DNA of 64,000 nt from Bradyrhizobium arachidis (GCF_015291705.1 NZ_CP030050.1:9549001-9613000); one strand, 5' to 3'. Counted from the stretch's first letter, positions 24,830-33,735 are shown. A program made the numbers and translations. The notes: generated from the sequence alone by a model not told the origin.

Positions 24830-26905
24830 TCACCACGGTCCGAACTCGATACCCTCGACGGGGGCGCCTGCCGCGGCAAGACCTTCGGCCAGACGCTCCC
24901 AATCCGAGCGAATCGCGATCGGAAAGACGTGCAACAGCCAGCGCGTGATGCTCTCGCGCGTTGGCTTCTGCTGGCCGTGCCAATCTGCAGCAACGCGCTC
25001 CATCGCCATCTTCAGATCTGCCCTCGCCTCGTCGAGGCGACCGAGATGCGCCTTGGCCGCGCATTCCCATATGATGAAGGCTGGCGACATCCCGAGATCC
25101 TCGCGAGAGGCATCGCAACATCCCGCATAGTCGGAGCATAGAAACTTGATCGCGCCAGAATAGGCGATCTGCGGCGCCGTGGGGACCGGCGTGATCCGGA
25201 GCGATGTGGCCGAGAGCTTCGCTGCACGCTCGTATTCGCCGCAATACGCACAGATCTGGCCCGACGCCATCAAGGTCCAGGGATCATTTTCGTTCAGATC
25301 GACCGCAAGCGCCGCGTGCAGCGTCGATTCGTCCATGCGGCCGAGCAGCTGGTAGGTCCATGCCAGCGCCAGCTGCGCACGCGAATCCAGCGGATCGAGC
25401 TGGATCGCACGCTGTGCTATGCGCAGCGTCTCGGGATGCTTGGCCCGATCGCGAAATTGTCCTGGAAGCGCGATATGCGCGATGTTGCGATATTGGACGA
25501 GGCCACTCAAGGCGGGAGAGAAATCCGGCGCATCGGCGAGCAGGCTCTCGATCAAGGCGGCGGCCGCCGGCCAGTCCTTTGAGGCCATTTGCAGCAGCAG
25601 GGCCTGGCCGCGCAACCATCGATCGTGGATCTCCAGCGTGATCTCGCCTCCGGCTGCAAGGCGCCGCAGCCGCTCGGCCGAGACATGGATGTTCAGCGCC
25701 ATCGCGATCTGGCGGACGATCCGCTCCTGCGTTTCGAACCACTCGGTCAGCGTGATCGAATGGCGCTCGCTCCAGATGCAGACGGAATTGGCCGCATCGC
25801 GCAGGGTGACGACGAGCCGAACCGTGCCGTTCAACTCGTAGGTACTGCCCTCGACGATGTATTCCGGCGGGGACGACCAGGTTCTCGGCTCCGATTCCCA
25901 GACCGGCGGCAATGTCCGCACCGACCATTCGCGAAAACGCGCGAGACAGGCAACGAACTCGTGGCGAAATCCGTCGACCAGGTGACGCATCCCCTCAGGC
26001 ACGCCGCTCGCCTGGAACGCGCAGACGGATATGAGCAGTCGCTTCGGGGCGGGGGCCAGCATTTGCGACACTCCGTGCAGGCTCTGGGCAATCGCCGGGG
26101 CCTGCTGTTGCTCGCCTGGACCCGGCATCTGCTTGATGCGAACGATCAGCTCTTGAGTCTCCTTGGATGGCTCGATGTCGTAGTCGGCCTCCAGCAGGTC
26201 CCAGAGAGATTTATAGATCTTCAGGGCTCCGCCGACGTCGCCACGCGCCGCGCGCGTCCGAATGAGGTGCTGGCAGGCGATTTCGTGCGTTGGATCGAGG
26301 TTGAGCAGAGCCAAAGCCGCGTCACTTGCTTCACGAGAGTCCCCCTCGCGGGGCAACAAGCGCTCGAGCGCGAGCGTCAATCTGTCATGGAGCAGCTGGC
26401 GCTTGGTCAGCAGCCAGACCTGGAAGGCCGGATCGAGATTGTCGAGACCGGACAGCAGGGTCTCGGTGATCCGCTGGGTATCGAGCAGGCGCGGATGCAC
26501 CGTGCCTTGCGCTGCAGCCGCAAGCACCTCGTCGACGTCGCAGCGGCGCCGGTCGCGGGAGAGCGCCAGGTTCTGCTTGTCGGCCCGGAATCCCTCAAAG
26601 CCGGCATTGTCGAAGGCAAGCCTGAGGTCATGGACGACCTGCCGCAACGAAGCCCGCGCATGTTCTTCGTCGCTCTCGCTCCATAAGAGCCCGACCAAGC
26701 GTTCGCGCGTATCCTGCGTGTTGTCTGAAAGAGCAAGATAGGCTGTCAGTGCCTTGGCCTTGCGCGTCGCAAGTGAAATCTCACGCTCGTCGACCTTGGC
26801 GGCGAAATCGCCAAGAAGGCGCAGGGCCAATTGACCGCTCGCCAGCGCTTCCTGAATCCCCGTTGCCACCTCTGAGGCTCCACCAATTGCCGGAGTCATG
26901 GTCAA
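24830..26905 (-). CDS. BTAD-type transcriptional regulator with TPR C-terminus
   Basis: 691 aa. An N-terminal winged-helix region (LALRLLGDFAAKVDEREISLATRKAKALTAYLAL is its start) leads into a bacterial transcriptional activation domain (about 110-260, with RQLLHDRLTLALERLLP and RAARGDVGGALKIYKSLWDLLEADY). Next comes a FlgO/CadC-like segment (YIVEGSTYELNGTVRLVVTLRDA, VCIWSER) and tetratricopeptide-like repeats to the end. This architecture occurs in SARP-like activators. Its gene follows the YcaO gene on the same strand after 58 bp, so it may activate or be co-expressed with it. Confidence 0.85.
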   Translation of the reverse strand: MTMTPAIGGASEVATGIQEALASGQLALRLLGDFAAKVDEREISLATRKAKALTAYLALSDNTQDTRERLVGLLWSESDEEHARASLRQVVHDLRLAFDNAGFEGFRADKQNLALSRDRRRCDVDEVLAAAAQGTVHPRLLDTQRITETLLSGLDNLDPAFQVWLLTKRQLLHDRLTLALERLLPREGDSREASDAALALLNLDPTHEIACQHLIRTRAARGDVGGALKIYKSLWDLLEADYDIEPSKETQELIVRIKQMPGPGEQQQAPAIAQSLHGVSQMLAPAPKRLLISVCAFQASGVPEGMRHLVDGFRHEFVACLARFREWSVRTLPPVWESEPRTWSSPPEYIVEGSTYELNGTVRLVVTLRDAANSVCIWSERHSITLTEWFETQERIVRQIAMALNIHVSAERLRRLAAGGEITLEIHDRWLRGQALLLQMASKDWPAAAALIESLLADAPDFSPALSGLVQYRNIAHIALPGQFRDRAKHPETLRIAQRAIQLDPLDSRAQLALAWTYQLLGRMDESTLHAALAVDLNENDPWTLMASGQICAYCGEYERAAKLSATSLRITPVPTAPQIAYSGAIKFLCSDYAGCCDASREDLGMSPAFIIWECAAKAHLGRLDEARADLKMAMERVAADWHGQQKPTRESITRWLLHVFPIAIRSDWERLAEGLAAAGAPVEGIEFGPW

Positions 26906-26963
26906 CCACGCTTACCCAATCTTACGAAACGCAACCAACAGGCGTCCAGCGATATCTTGGCTT

Positions 26964-28199
26964 CTAAAATAGTGGAATCTCCTGCCGGGCAAGAGCCGAG
27001 CTCCCGCGCACTTGGGAGAATCGCTTCGTCGAAACTGCTGCCGAAAAAGGTTGCAAATCAGGCGAAACGGCCCTTGCGACGGCAACGCCAAGGTCGTGCC
27101 GGGTATGATCGACAAGAAAGAGCCGGATACCTCGGTCCCGCAGATGGCTCACCAGCCCCTTTAGTCCGTCAGCCGCCGTCGGCAGGCTCGCAGCCTCCGC
27201 CGACATCGCCCGCGGTTGAAGCAATGCGCAATTCTCTGCCGCGAACGCTGCGCGACGCAGATGGCGACGATCCGCTTCATTGAGTGCGGCATCGCCACTC
27301 TCGGCCCGCTTGGCTGCCGCGACCGGTGCAGCCAGCTCCATCTGGCACATCTCGAGCACCGCGGCCCTCGCCGCGTCGCTCGCGGCCAGCCTTGACGACA
27401 GTCCACATGCCATTTCCCGGCCGTCGCGCCCCAGAGATACGGCCGCAACGACGGGAACGCCGATGTCGGTCGTGATATCGAGCAACATGGTACGCCGCGT
27501 CGACTCGCCCTTGCGCAATCGCCCGATCAATTCAGCCCCGGCTTTGGTAACCGGATGCTCCAACGCAAAGCCCTTCGGGCGATGGCCACCCAGCCACCAC
27601 ATCGCGGCCGCGTCACGCTCACACAGCTCCAGAACCGCGCGAAGCGTGGCGGCTTCAAAGCTCGGTCCCGCAGCTGCACCCGACGACAATGCGACGACCG
27701 GATCGATCGCCCTTCGCTCCTGTGGGCGCCGCAAGCAGAGATCGGCCGGCAAAAGTCCGGCTTCTCCGGTTGCAGCGTCAACCGCGTTGACGCAGTCGAT
27801 GGGTCGGTTCGCGCCTGACACGGCCTGGCCGACCCAGCCGTCGGAGACGAGGCGCGTTCGATCGCACGCAGCGACCGTTGCCGCGATGTCGCCCGGCCGT
27901 TCGAACTGGGAAAGATACTCGGCTGCCTCACCCAGACATGACACCAGCGCTGTCGCTTGCGTCTCGCCATTTCCTGTGACGCTTAGTCGCGCCCCCACGC
28001 CAGCCATCGCGCTCGGATCGGGGACGATGACGATCTCGCCGCCGATGCAGTGAAAGCCCGGGGCAAACGGCGATGCGATCGAGAACGCGCGGCTCAGACG
28101 TCCCGTAAGCGCGACGAGCTCGGGTGATGCGAGACCAGCAATGCTGTCCAGCAGCTTGGCGTCAGCTTGGGAACGCAAATCCAGGGCAGCGAGATTCAT
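26964..28199 (-). CDS. YcaO-like protein (orphan)
   Basis: 411 aa. YcaO ATP-binding features are clear: SCLGEAAEYLSQFE (residues 88-100), AVLELCERDAAAMWW (188-202) and GLSSRLAASDAARAAVLEMCQMEL (266-289). YcaO enzymes phosphorylate a backbone amide and form azolines, thioamides or amidines in peptides, or act on ribosomal protein S12. The C-terminus EIPLF lacks the proline-rich PxPxP tail of azoline-forming members. No TfuA, E1-like or dehydrogenase partner is next to it. A GGGA site precedes the ATG. Downstream is the BTAD regulator. Confidence 0.88.
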   Translation of the reverse strand: MNLAALDLRSQADAKLLDSIAGLASPELVALTGRLSRAFSIASPFAPGFHCIGGEIVIVPDPSAMAGVGARLSVTGNGETQATALVSCLGEAAEYLSQFERPGDIAATVAACDRTRLVSDGWVGQAVSGANRPIDCVNAVDAATGEAGLLPADLCLRRPQERRAIDPVVALSSGAAAGPSFEAATLRAVLELCERDAAAMWWLGGHRPKGFALEHPVTKAGAELIGRLRKGESTRRTMLLDITTDIGVPVVAAVSLGRDGREMACGLSSRLAASDAARAAVLEMCQMELAAPVAAAKRAESGDAALNEADRRHLRRAAFAAENCALLQPRAMSAEAASLPTAADGLKGLVSHLRDRGIRLFLVDHTRHDLGVAVARAVSPDLQPFSAAVSTKRFSQVRGSSALARQEIPLF

Positions 28200-28223
28200 G
28201 AATCGATCCCGGCCAGTTTTCGG

Positions 28224-28418
28224 TCATTCGCACCGCCATACTAGCTTAAGACGCACGCAAGCCAAACAACCCGCCCAAGTGCGCGTGTCGTCATCGCATC
28301 CCACAACCTCAATTTGGCCGCTGAAAACAAGCGAGTTCGTCAAACCAGCGTGAAAAATCGTGCTGAATGGCAATTCTGACTGCTTCCCGGGATCACCCCG
28401 TCTCTCGTGACAGGTCAC
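28224..28418 (-). CDS. Small cysteine-containing ORF upstream of YcaO
   Basis: A 64-aa frame with a GTG start ends 24 bp before the YcaO start on the same strand. It holds five cysteines, mostly C-terminal (VVGCDDDTRTWAGCLACV, ending WRCE). The place and composition would fit a modified-peptide precursor, but there is no clear ribosome site and the upstream end overlaps a palindrome, so it may be chance. Confidence 0.2.
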   Translation of the reverse strand: MTCHERRGDPGKQSELPFSTIFHAGLTNSLVFSGQIEVVGCDDDTRTWAGCLACVRLKLVWRCE

Positions 28419-28419
28419 G
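28406..28419. promoter_or_regulatory. Palindrome between YcaO and cyclase genes
   Basis: CGTGAC-AG-GTCACG is a perfect 6-bp inverted repeat with a 2-base spacer, 79 bp before the cyclase ATG. The surrounding 28200-28497 contains no other convincing gene. Confidence 0.4.
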
Positions 28420-28497
28420 CTGCAATGACGCCTGCCTGCTTAAGGTGCCTGCATCCGACGCAAACGATTGGTCGCAACACCAGTCAGGAGGCGCACC

Positions 28498-29232
28498 ATG
28501 AAGTTGAGAATGTTGACAGAATCGCGCGTTGCGATGCCGGAGACACCGGGCCGCCGCGCTCGACGAGATCTGCCGGCACTCGAACGCAGGTGGGGCGCGG
28601 TCCTCGCGGTCGACATCGTCGGCTATTCCAGGCTTACGATCCTGGACGCGGAATTAGCCTATTTTCTATACAAATCTCATCGACGTGAGCTGCTCGACCC
28701 GAAGCTTGGGGAGTACGGAGCTCGTTTCTTCAAATCGACCGGCGACGGAATCCTGGCCGAATTCGAGACCGCAATTGATGCGACCTGCTGTGCCGTCGAC
28801 ATCCAGAAGGGGATGATCGAGCGCGGCCGAGGTGCCGCCAAGGACAAGCAGATTATCTTTCGCATGGGCCTGAGTTGCGGACCAATCCTGGCCGACGTCG
28901 AGGATATCTATGGCCACGATGTCAATGTAGCCGCACGTCTGCAAACGATCGCACCAGCAGGCGGGATCGCGATGACCGACGAAATCGCAACCCGCGTCGA
29001 GAGTGTGCTCGCCATGCAACTCGATGACGTCGGGGAGCAATATTTTCACAACATGGGACGCCCCGTGCGCGTCTTTCAATGTAGCTTCGATGATGATGCC
29101 ATCGAGCCTCGAACGAGGACGAAGCAGTTGAAAGGATCTCAGCCGCTTCGGCGTTCGGTTCAGCGCGTCATGCGCTCCGCCCTCTCCGACAAGGAGAGCA
29201 ACAGGAGCGGGCGGGTCATGCGACTGTCATAA
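28498..29232 (+). CDS. Class III adenylate cyclase
   Basis: 244 aa, essentially one cyclase homology domain. Metal-binding aspartates are in LAVDIVGYSRL (Asp39) and STGDGILAEF (Asp83); the adenine-selecting Lys79 and Asp141 and the transition-state pair Asn143/Arg147 (HDVNVAARLQ) are all present, so it should make cAMP. The ATG at 28498 has AGGAGG upstream. No membrane or sensor domain is present; a basic tail of about 45 residues follows. It is divergent from the YcaO operon and about 2.2 kb from a CRP-type site (31402-31423). Confidence 0.92.
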   Translation: MKLRMLTESRVAMPETPGRRARRDLPALERRWGAVLAVDIVGYSRLTILDAELAYFLYKSHRRELLDPKLGEYGARFFKSTGDGILAEFETAIDATCCAVDIQKGMIERGRGAAKDKQIIFRMGLSCGPILADVEDIYGHDVNVAARLQTIAPAGGIAMTDEIATRVESVLAMQLDDVGEQYFHNMGRPVRVFQCSFDDDAIEPRTRTKQLKGSQPLRRSVQRVMRSALSDKESNRSGRVMRLS

Positions 29233-29270
29233 AGACCGGCTGTGCGCATCCATTTGGATCATGCGCGCGC

Positions 29271-30227
29271 TCACGCCCTGATATTGTTGTCCTTCACCAC
29301 CTTGCCCCAATAGGTGACCTGCTTGTCGAAGAAAGTCTTGAAGGCGGGGCCGTCCTGGAGCAGCAGCGTCATCTGCTGGGTCTCCTTGAGCTGGGCGGCG
29401 GTCGCGGGCTCGCTCAGGATCTCCTTGGACGCCGTCGCCATGGCTGAGATGACGTCGGGCGGCGTGCCCGTCGGCGCGAAGATGCCCCACCAGGCCAGCG
29501 TCTCGAAATCCGGAAAGCCGGCCTCGATCGCGGTCGGCGTGTCCGGCAGCGCCGGCAGCCGCTCGCGCCCGAGCTGCAGGATCGGCCGCAGCATGTTGGT
29601 GCCGAGCTGGGCCGCGACCAGCGCCGCCGATCCCGCGATCAGATCGACATGACCGCCGAGCACGTCGTTCATCGCCGGCCCGCCGCCGCGATAGGGCACG
29701 TGCATGATCTCGACGCCGGCCTTGTTGCCGAGCACGGTCATGGCGAGATGGCCGAGCGTGCCGATGCCGACGGAGGCGTATTTCACCGCACCGGGCGTCG
29801 CCTTGCAGGCGGCGACCACATCGGCAAAGCTCTTGTAAGGACGGCCGGCGCCGGCTGCGATCACGTAAGGCGCAGTGCCCACCAGCAGCACCGGCATGAG
29901 TTCGCGCTCAACATCGACCGGCGGCTTGTCGAGAATCGACGGGATCACCGCATGCGAGTCGAACGTGACCAGGAACGTCGAGCCGTCGGCCGGGCTCTTG
30001 GCGACCTGCGCCGCGCCGAGTGCGCCGGCCGCGCCCGACTTGTTCTCGACCACGACGATGCGGTTGAGTTTGGTCTGTAGATTGCTCTGGAGCAGCCGCG
30101 CCATCGCATCGGTCGAGCCGCCCGGCGGGAACGGCACGACCAGCGTGATTTTCGAGGCCTGTGCGCTTGCCGGTGCCATCGCGAGGATGGCGGGCGCGGC
30201 CAGCAGCGCCCGTCGTGTGATCGTCAT
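29271..30227 (-). CDS. Tripartite tricarboxylate transporter (Bug) binding protein
   Basis: 318 aa. A twin-arginine-like leader (TRRALLAAPAILAMAPASAQA) and the Bug-family pattern ITLVVPFPPGGSTDAMARLLQ, then VVVENKSGAAGALGAAQVAKS and IMHVPYRGGGPAMNDVLGGHVD. It binds a carboxylate in the periplasm. No TctA/TctB membrane genes are adjacent, as is common for Bug proteins. A strong ribosome site (AAGGGAGGGG) precedes it. Last gene of an apparent RraA-cupin-Bug operon. Confidence 0.93.
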   Translation of the reverse strand: MTITRRALLAAPAILAMAPASAQASKITLVVPFPPGGSTDAMARLLQSNLQTKLNRIVVVENKSGAAGALGAAQVAKSPADGSTFLVTFDSHAVIPSILDKPPVDVERELMPVLLVGTAPYVIAAGAGRPYKSFADVVAACKATPGAVKYASVGIGTLGHLAMTVLGNKAGVEIMHVPYRGGGPAMNDVLGGHVDLIAGSAALVAAQLGTNMLRPILQLGRERLPALPDTPTAIEAGFPDFETLAWWGIFAPTGTPPDVISAMATASKEILSEPATAAQLKETQQMTLLLQDGPAFKTFFDKQVTYWGKVVKDNNIRA

Positions 30228-30274
30228 CGTCCCCTCCCTTGTATTTGCGCTTTGCTTTTTTGCTTTTGAGCGCT

Positions 30275-30646
30275 TCAGGTCGTTCCGAAGCCCGACCCCG
30301 CTTTTTTGTATTCTGGCCGAGGCGGACTAAAGATGTCCAGCACGCGGGCGCCATCGGGGCCGGCGCGCATGGTGTGCGGCACGTTGCCCGGCGTGCGCCA
30401 GAAATCGCCTTTCTTCACCGGAATTTCCTCATCGCCCTGGACACGGATAGCGGAGCCGTCGAGCAGCACGCCCCATTGCTCCTCGGGATGATGATGCAGC
30501 GTGCCTTGCGCATGCGGGGCCAGCGTCACCACCGACAGCATCGCCTGCTCGCCGGAGAAGATGCGCGTGGTCACGCCGGCGGCGAGCTCGCGGAACAGGC
30601 CGTCGCTCGGATTATCGATATTGTGAAATTCGTCCTTCTGGCTCAC
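30275..30646 (-). CDS. Cupin-domain protein
   Basis: 123 aa with a GTG start preceded by GGAGG. One small cupin barrel: TLAPHAQGTLHHHPEEQWGVLLDGS carries the metal-binding histidines and Glu, and GDFWRTPGNVPHTMRAG the second-motif His. Such proteins are isomerases, decarboxylases or dioxygenases for small acids, or ligand sensors. It lies between RraA-like and Bug genes, suggesting a shared carboxylate substrate. Confidence 0.85.
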   Translation of the reverse strand: MSQKDEFHNIDNPSDGLFRELAAGVTTRIFSGEQAMLSVVTLAPHAQGTLHHHPEEQWGVLLDGSAIRVQGDEEIPVKKGDFWRTPGNVPHTMRAGPDGARVLDIFSPPRPEYKKAGSGFGTT

Positions 30647-30674
30647 GCCGTCCTCCCCTTTGTTCTGATCATGC

Positions 30675-31313
30675 TCAGGACTTGCCGTAGGACCCCTGGT
30701 AGCGGCCCTCGCGGATCGCCTTCATGGTCTCCTCCTCGCGCGCGACCTGGGCGCGCACGGCATCAAGCAGCGCAGCTGCGCCGGCGGCAGGGAACGACAC
30801 CACGCCGTCCTCGTCGCCGACCACGATGTCGCCGGGCGAGATCACGCTGCCGCCGATCGTCACGGGCACGTTGATCTCGCCGGGGCCGTTCTTGTAGGGG
30901 CCGCGATGGATCACCGCGCGGGCGTAACAGGGGAAGTCGTCGGCCGCGAACGCCGCGACATCGCGGATCGCGCCGTCGATGACGTAGCCTTCGGCTTTGC
31001 GCCACTGCGCGATGTTCTTCATGATCTCGCCGACCAGCGCGCGCGTCTCGTCGGCGCCGCCGTCGACCACGATGACGTCGCCGGGACCGACAAGCTCCAG
31101 CGCACGGTGGATGGCGAGATTGTCGCCGGGCCGGGTGCGCACCGTGAAGGCCGTCCCCACCAGCTTGCCGCCGCGATGATAAGGCTTCAGCCCGACGGCG
31201 CCCGGCAGCCGGGCAAGATTGTCCGAGATGACCGAGGTCGGCGCGCCGCGAAAGCCCTCGATGATCTCGGCCGGCGGCTTCGGCACGCTGTTGGCTGCAA
31301 TGGTGATGGTCAT
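30675..31313 (-). CDS. RraA-like / HMG aldolase-type protein
   Basis: 212 aa. The family core is visible as GTAFTVRTRPGDNLAIHRALELVGPGDVIVVDGG, VIDGAIRDVAAF and GDIVVGDEDGVVSFP. Members are class II 4-hydroxy-4-methyl-2-oxoglutarate/4-carboxy-4-hydroxy-2-oxoadipate aldolases or oxaloacetate decarboxylases, and some (RraA) inhibit RNase E. With the metal-site DxxxxD-like RDxxxF region and a catabolic operon, an aldolase or decarboxylase role is preferred. The start at 31313 is the family start; upstream extension to 31370 is rejected. Confidence 0.87.
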   Translation of the reverse strand: MTITIAANSVPKPPAEIIEGFRGAPTSVISDNLARLPGAVGLKPYHRGGKLVGTAFTVRTRPGDNLAIHRALELVGPGDVIVVDGGADETRALVGEIMKNIAQWRKAEGYVIDGAIRDVAAFAADDFPCYARAVIHRGPYKNGPGEINVPVTIGGSVISPGDIVVGDEDGVVSFPAAGAAALLDAVRAQVAREEETMKAIREGRYQGSYGKS

Positions 31314-31401
31314 GGTTGTTTTTCCTGGATGCCTATTTGAAGAAGGCCAAATCTGGCCCGCGCATTGCAACGATGTCCCGCGTCCGTGAAGATTTTATGC
31401 A

Positions 31402-31423
31402 AATTGTGAAGCAGCTCACAATT
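31402..31423. promoter_or_regulatory. Perfect CRP-type palindrome
   Basis: AATTGTGA (31402-31409), six bases AGCAGC, then TCACAATT (31416-31423): a perfect inverted repeat that contains TGTGA-N6-TCACA, the CRP-family consensus. It lies 71-92 bp before the DUF1353/caspase operon and 89-110 bp before the divergent RraA gene, so it could serve either. Confidence 0.6.
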
Positions 31424-31493
31424 CGGACGGTTGGCCCGAGAGATGATTCCCGTCGCTGCATATCACAACACCTGTATTTCTTGGGAGCCGAAC

Positions 31494-32015
31494 ATGGCAA
31501 CCGACAAGGTCTCGTTCATGAAACTGGAGCTGCGGCCTTCCAAAGACATCACAACGCCACCGCCGCCCATCGTGCCCTTCGCGGATTGGGACTACTACTA
31601 CACGACCCAACCCCTGGGATGGCGCGCCAATACTCCGGTCGAAGGTATGCCGGCCTCAGTGACCGTGCCGACGGGCTTCGTGACAGATCTTGCGAGTATT
31701 CCTGCTATCTTCTGGAGCATACTCCCGCCCGGAGCGCGATACTCCTATCCTGCCATCATTCACGATTATCTTTACTGGTTTCAGCCGTGTGAGCGTGCGC
31801 AGGCCGACGCCGTATTCAAGGCCGCGATGGAGGACATGAGAGTGCCGGCCGCCAAGATCGCGGTCATTTACAATGCCGTCCACCTTGCCGGCAAAACGGC
31901 GTGGGACAACAATACGACATTGCGCGAGGCGGGAGAGAAGCGTGTCTTGAAGATTTATCCGACCAATGCGCTGACAAGCTGGACCATCTGGAAGAGCCAG
32001 GACGTCTTTACATGA
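31494..32015 (+). CDS. DUF1353-domain protein
   Basis: 173 aa. The DUF1353 signature is clear: VTVPTGFVTDLASIPAIFWSILPPG and AIIHDYLYWF. The start at 31494 has GGGAG upstream; an earlier in-frame ATG (31431) lies nearer the CRP-type palindrome and lacks one. DUF1353 is found in bacteria and in phage-derived loci and has no established function. The gene ends 28 bp before the caspase-like gene, so the pair is probably one operon. The region is visibly less GC-rich than the flanks. Confidence 0.88.
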   Translation: MATDKVSFMKLELRPSKDITTPPPPIVPFADWDYYYTTQPLGWRANTPVEGMPASVTVPTGFVTDLASIPAIFWSILPPGARYSYPAIIHDYLYWFQPCERAQADAVFKAAMEDMRVPAAKIAVIYNAVHLAGKTAWDNNTTLREAGEKRVLKIYPTNALTSWTIWKSQDVFT

Positions 32016-32043
32016 TTTCGTCCTGAAATGAGGAGACGCGGGC

Positions 32044-33735
32044 ATGGCCGTGTCGAGACGGGCGCTGGTGATCGGCAACGGCGGTTACCGGGGCCGTCTT
32101 GCGCTCAGATGCCCCCCAAATGACGCGGCGCAAATCAGACAAAGCCTGACCGAGCTCGGCTTCGACGTGACCACCACGTTCGGAGTTGACCTCGATTTCG
32201 GCGCGATGCGATCCGTCGTCGACAACTTCATCCGGCTCGTGAACGATCCCGCGACAACGACGTCCTTGCTCTACTACTCCGGCCACGGCGTGCAGATCAA
32301 CGACCGGAACTATATGATCCCGGTCGATTTCGACCCGCTCAAAAGGTACCAGGAAATCCCGTTCGTTAGCGTTCAGTCGATCGTCGAGCAAATGACGAGC
32401 GCGACGGCCGTTCGCATCATTCTGCTCGATGCCTGCCGCAGCAATGCCGAGGCGCAAACATTTGTCGAGAACGTACCCACCGCGAAGGGGCTCAAGATCG
32501 ACAAGGACGTTTTCCAGGGGGATCAACTGGTCACGGCAAACGGCCTTGCGTCGATGCAGGCCGAGATCAACACGTTCATCGCGTTTGCAGCTGCGCCGGG
32601 CAAGGTGGCTTTCGAAGGAAACGTCGGTGAATCACTCAGCCCGTTCACGGCCAGTTTCCTGAAATACATCGATTCCGTCGACTTGCCGATTTCCAACCTC
32701 ACCAGCCGCGTGCGGTACGACGTCCTGGCTCGCACGAAGAACAACCAGAAGTCCTGGGATCAGTCGTCCTTGATGGAGCCATTCTACTTCAATCCTGGCA
32801 GCCTCCTGCTGTTCACCGGCAATCTCATGGCGCTGGTCAGCTTGATCGTTTCCATCATTCCCTACTCGATGGTTCTCGGTTGGAGCCAGGCGACGTGGCC
32901 ATGGGTCGCCAGCGGCTTGGTCATGCCAACCATATCGCTATGCGTTCTGTTGTTCGGCATGCAAAGCGTCTATTCGCGACTACGAGGGCGATATGTTAGA
33001 GAGGCTGACGACGCGGGTACGGTTCGGCGCCATCTCACCACATCCGCACAGAAAGGCATCCTGGGCGGGTATCTCGGATCGTCCGTCAGCGCAATGCTTC
33101 TGAGCGCACTTTACTATCTCAACTGGGAAATGGACTACGATTCATTTGCCAGCGTTCCACTCGAAATCACCATCGCGACAACGCTGGCTGCTGGTCTCCT
33201 CGGTGTCCTCAGCCTGTTTTGGGCGCGCGCTTCGATTGGCCTTGGGGGCCTCATTATCTTGGCGGCCCCATCACCCATTCGAATCCTGCTGGGCACGACG
33301 TTCGGCGGCATCCTGGCTGGCTTGATCGCGACGCCCCTCATCATGATGCGTTTCGGTCCGACGCCTGACCGCCCGCCGATGACACCCGATCTGTTGCTGC
33401 CCGGAACGATCTTGGGCGCGTCCATCTTCATCTTCTCGGTCGTAAATTTCGATTTCGAGCGATTGAGCGCGCGCAGGATCTGGCAAAGTGTGAAAGCTTC
33501 GCTGATAGCTCTCGGCGTCGGCGCGATGGCAGCCGTCGTCATCTTCAGCCCTCTGTATCTGCTCGGCATCGCCGACGCCGTTAAGACGTATCTCGAGGAC
33601 AACTATGACAACATGGCCGCCCTGGCAAAAGGCGGCGCAGCCTATGGAATCCCCGTCGGTATCGTCCTGGGAATCGTGATCGGCACCGCCGTCATCCTGA
33701 CGGAACGATGGTCGAGGAAGCCTGTGCTCGACTGA
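32044..33735 (+). CDS. Caspase-like (C14) protease fused to a multi-pass membrane domain
   Basis: 563 aa. Residues 1-245 form a caspase p20-like domain: RRALVIGNGGYR, the catalytic His81 in LLYYSGHGVQI and the catalytic Cys131 in RIILLDACRSN. From about residue 253 to the end there are roughly eight hydrophobic segments (for example LLLFTGNLMALVSLIVSII, VMPTISLCVLLFG and, near the end, PVGIVLGIVIGTAVIL), so the protease domain is anchored in the membrane. Bacterial caspase homologues often process partners during stress or cell-death responses. The DUF1353 gene precedes it after 28 bp. The membrane part is not a family I recognise. Confidence 0.85.
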   Translation: MAVSRRALVIGNGGYRGRLALRCPPNDAAQIRQSLTELGFDVTTTFGVDLDFGAMRSVVDNFIRLVNDPATTTSLLYYSGHGVQINDRNYMIPVDFDPLKRYQEIPFVSVQSIVEQMTSATAVRIILLDACRSNAEAQTFVENVPTAKGLKIDKDVFQGDQLVTANGLASMQAEINTFIAFAAAPGKVAFEGNVGESLSPFTASFLKYIDSVDLPISNLTSRVRYDVLARTKNNQKSWDQSSLMEPFYFNPGSLLLFTGNLMALVSLIVSIIPYSMVLGWSQATWPWVASGLVMPTISLCVLLFGMQSVYSRLRGRYVREADDAGTVRRHLTTSAQKGILGGYLGSSVSAMLLSALYYLNWEMDYDSFASVPLEITIATTLAAGLLGVLSLFWARASIGLGGLIILAAPSPIRILLGTTFGGILAGLIATPLIMMRFGPTPDRPPMTPDLLLPGTILGASIFIFSVVNFDFERLSARRIWQSVKASLIALGVGAMAAVVIFSPLYLLGIADAVKTYLEDNYDNMAALAKGGAAYGIPVGIVLGIVIGTAVILTERWSRKPVLD

